The notes under the pieces are model-generated. The model was given only the letters and a program-made list of their open reading frames with translations. It did not search any database and was not told where the DNA came from. A stretch of DNA of 64,000 nucleotides from Atrina japonica. Its lineage: Eukaryota > Mollusca > Bivalvia > Pterioida > Pinnidae. Positions 63,673 through 64,000 of this stretch are shown here, one piece after another. The position numbers and the translations under genes were made by a program. Position 1 is the stretch's first letter; every line of letters begins with the position of its first letter. The DNA is taken from the NCBI GenBank assembly GCA_030159075.1, contig BROG01000130.1, positions 682,001 through 746,000 of the forward strand. The letters run 5' to 3'.

Positions 63673-64000
63673 TGTAGAACTGCTGCATTTGTTTTCCGCC
63701 ATCTTTACATGGCTTGAGTGACGATTCTGCATGTAATCCACTGAAACCGCCTCTGGACGTAGTTCGGTCGGTTTCCCAAACTGGTTTAAAACTGTTTGTG
63801 ATAAATAAGAAAATCGAAACTAGATTCAAACCAGTTTGGTGCAATAAATGAAAGGTTTACCAAACTATTTATAAACTTGAACCAGTTTATTGACTATAAA
63901 TATAAATTTTCCCTGGGTGCATACTATTCAAGGGAACAGAGTGGTGAGTACCAGTTAGATAAGGTGACCGACTGCGCACACATCAGCACCTGCTCTGATT

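Larger units (their letters stand above)
62660..63930. mobile_element. Nested inverted-repeat element
   Basis: Outer arms of about 240 bp (62,660-62,900 and 63,690-63,930) are imperfect reverse complements, sharing AGTTTGGGAAACCGA / TCGGTTTCCCAAACT, AAACCTTTCATT / AATGAAAGGTTT and TTTATCAC / GTGATAAA. Inner arms of about 90 bp (62,965-63,057 and 63,150-63,240) pair ATATACACTAAAC with GTTTAGTGTATAT and CATTTACTGCA with TGCAGTAAATG. A MITE family B copy sits between the inner and right outer arms. No transposase frame seen. Confidence 0.75.

Overview
This is a eukaryotic, AT-rich, intron-rich and repeat-saturated window, most likely from a mollusc and probably a bivalve. The organism call rests on several dispersed repeats of a type I associate with bivalve genomes: a tRNA-headed SINE ending in 'TGGGACGTTAAACAACAATAAAC', G-tract palindromes bounded by CATAGGCGT...ACGCCTATG, and small pogo-like and piggyBac-like MITEs. 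It is an inference; no species can be named.

The one host gene I can establish is on the + strand from 33,707 to at least 57,845. It is an ortholog of HAP40/F8A1, the 40-kDa huntingtin-associated protein. Eleven small coding exons (813 nt, 271 codons, all GT-AG, all joining in frame) cover everything except the last roughly 45 residues; the final exon was not found and probably lies beyond the window. Exons make up about 3.4% of the 24-kb span. The introns hold SINEs, MITEs, minisatellites of 2 kb and 2.5 kb, and a retroelement.

Intron 6 (42,807-50,215) contains a minus-strand, DIRS-like retroelement of about 4.0 kb (44,819-48,830). It has terminal inverted repeats of 207 and 178 bp, a gag-like ORF with three zinc-binding motifs, and a DIRS-type reverse transcriptase in the same frame. 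The two ORFs are separated by a single TGA followed by CTA, a context known to favour stop readthrough. RNase H and tyrosine recombinase are missing; their place is taken by a 36-bp tandem array and copies of a flanking repeat. The element sits beside and within a 118-bp satellite array.

From 1 to about 33.6 kb I recognise no protein-coding gene. This part is intergenic or intronic DNA with microsatellites, at least a dozen minisatellite arrays (units of 15, 25, 27, 29, 31, 33, 38, 52, 58 and 88 bp), SINEs with target-site duplications, a hAT-like MITE inserted in a minisatellite, and a retroposed insert at 31,712-32,394 with a 14-bp target duplication. A CpG-richer stretch at 28.7-29.7 kb could be a promoter region. 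From 57.85 to 64 kb there are further repeats, ending in a nested inverted-repeat element at 62.66-63.93 kb.

Most long open frames in the window are by-products of tandem arrays whose unit is a multiple of three, or that stay open in all frames, and are not genes.
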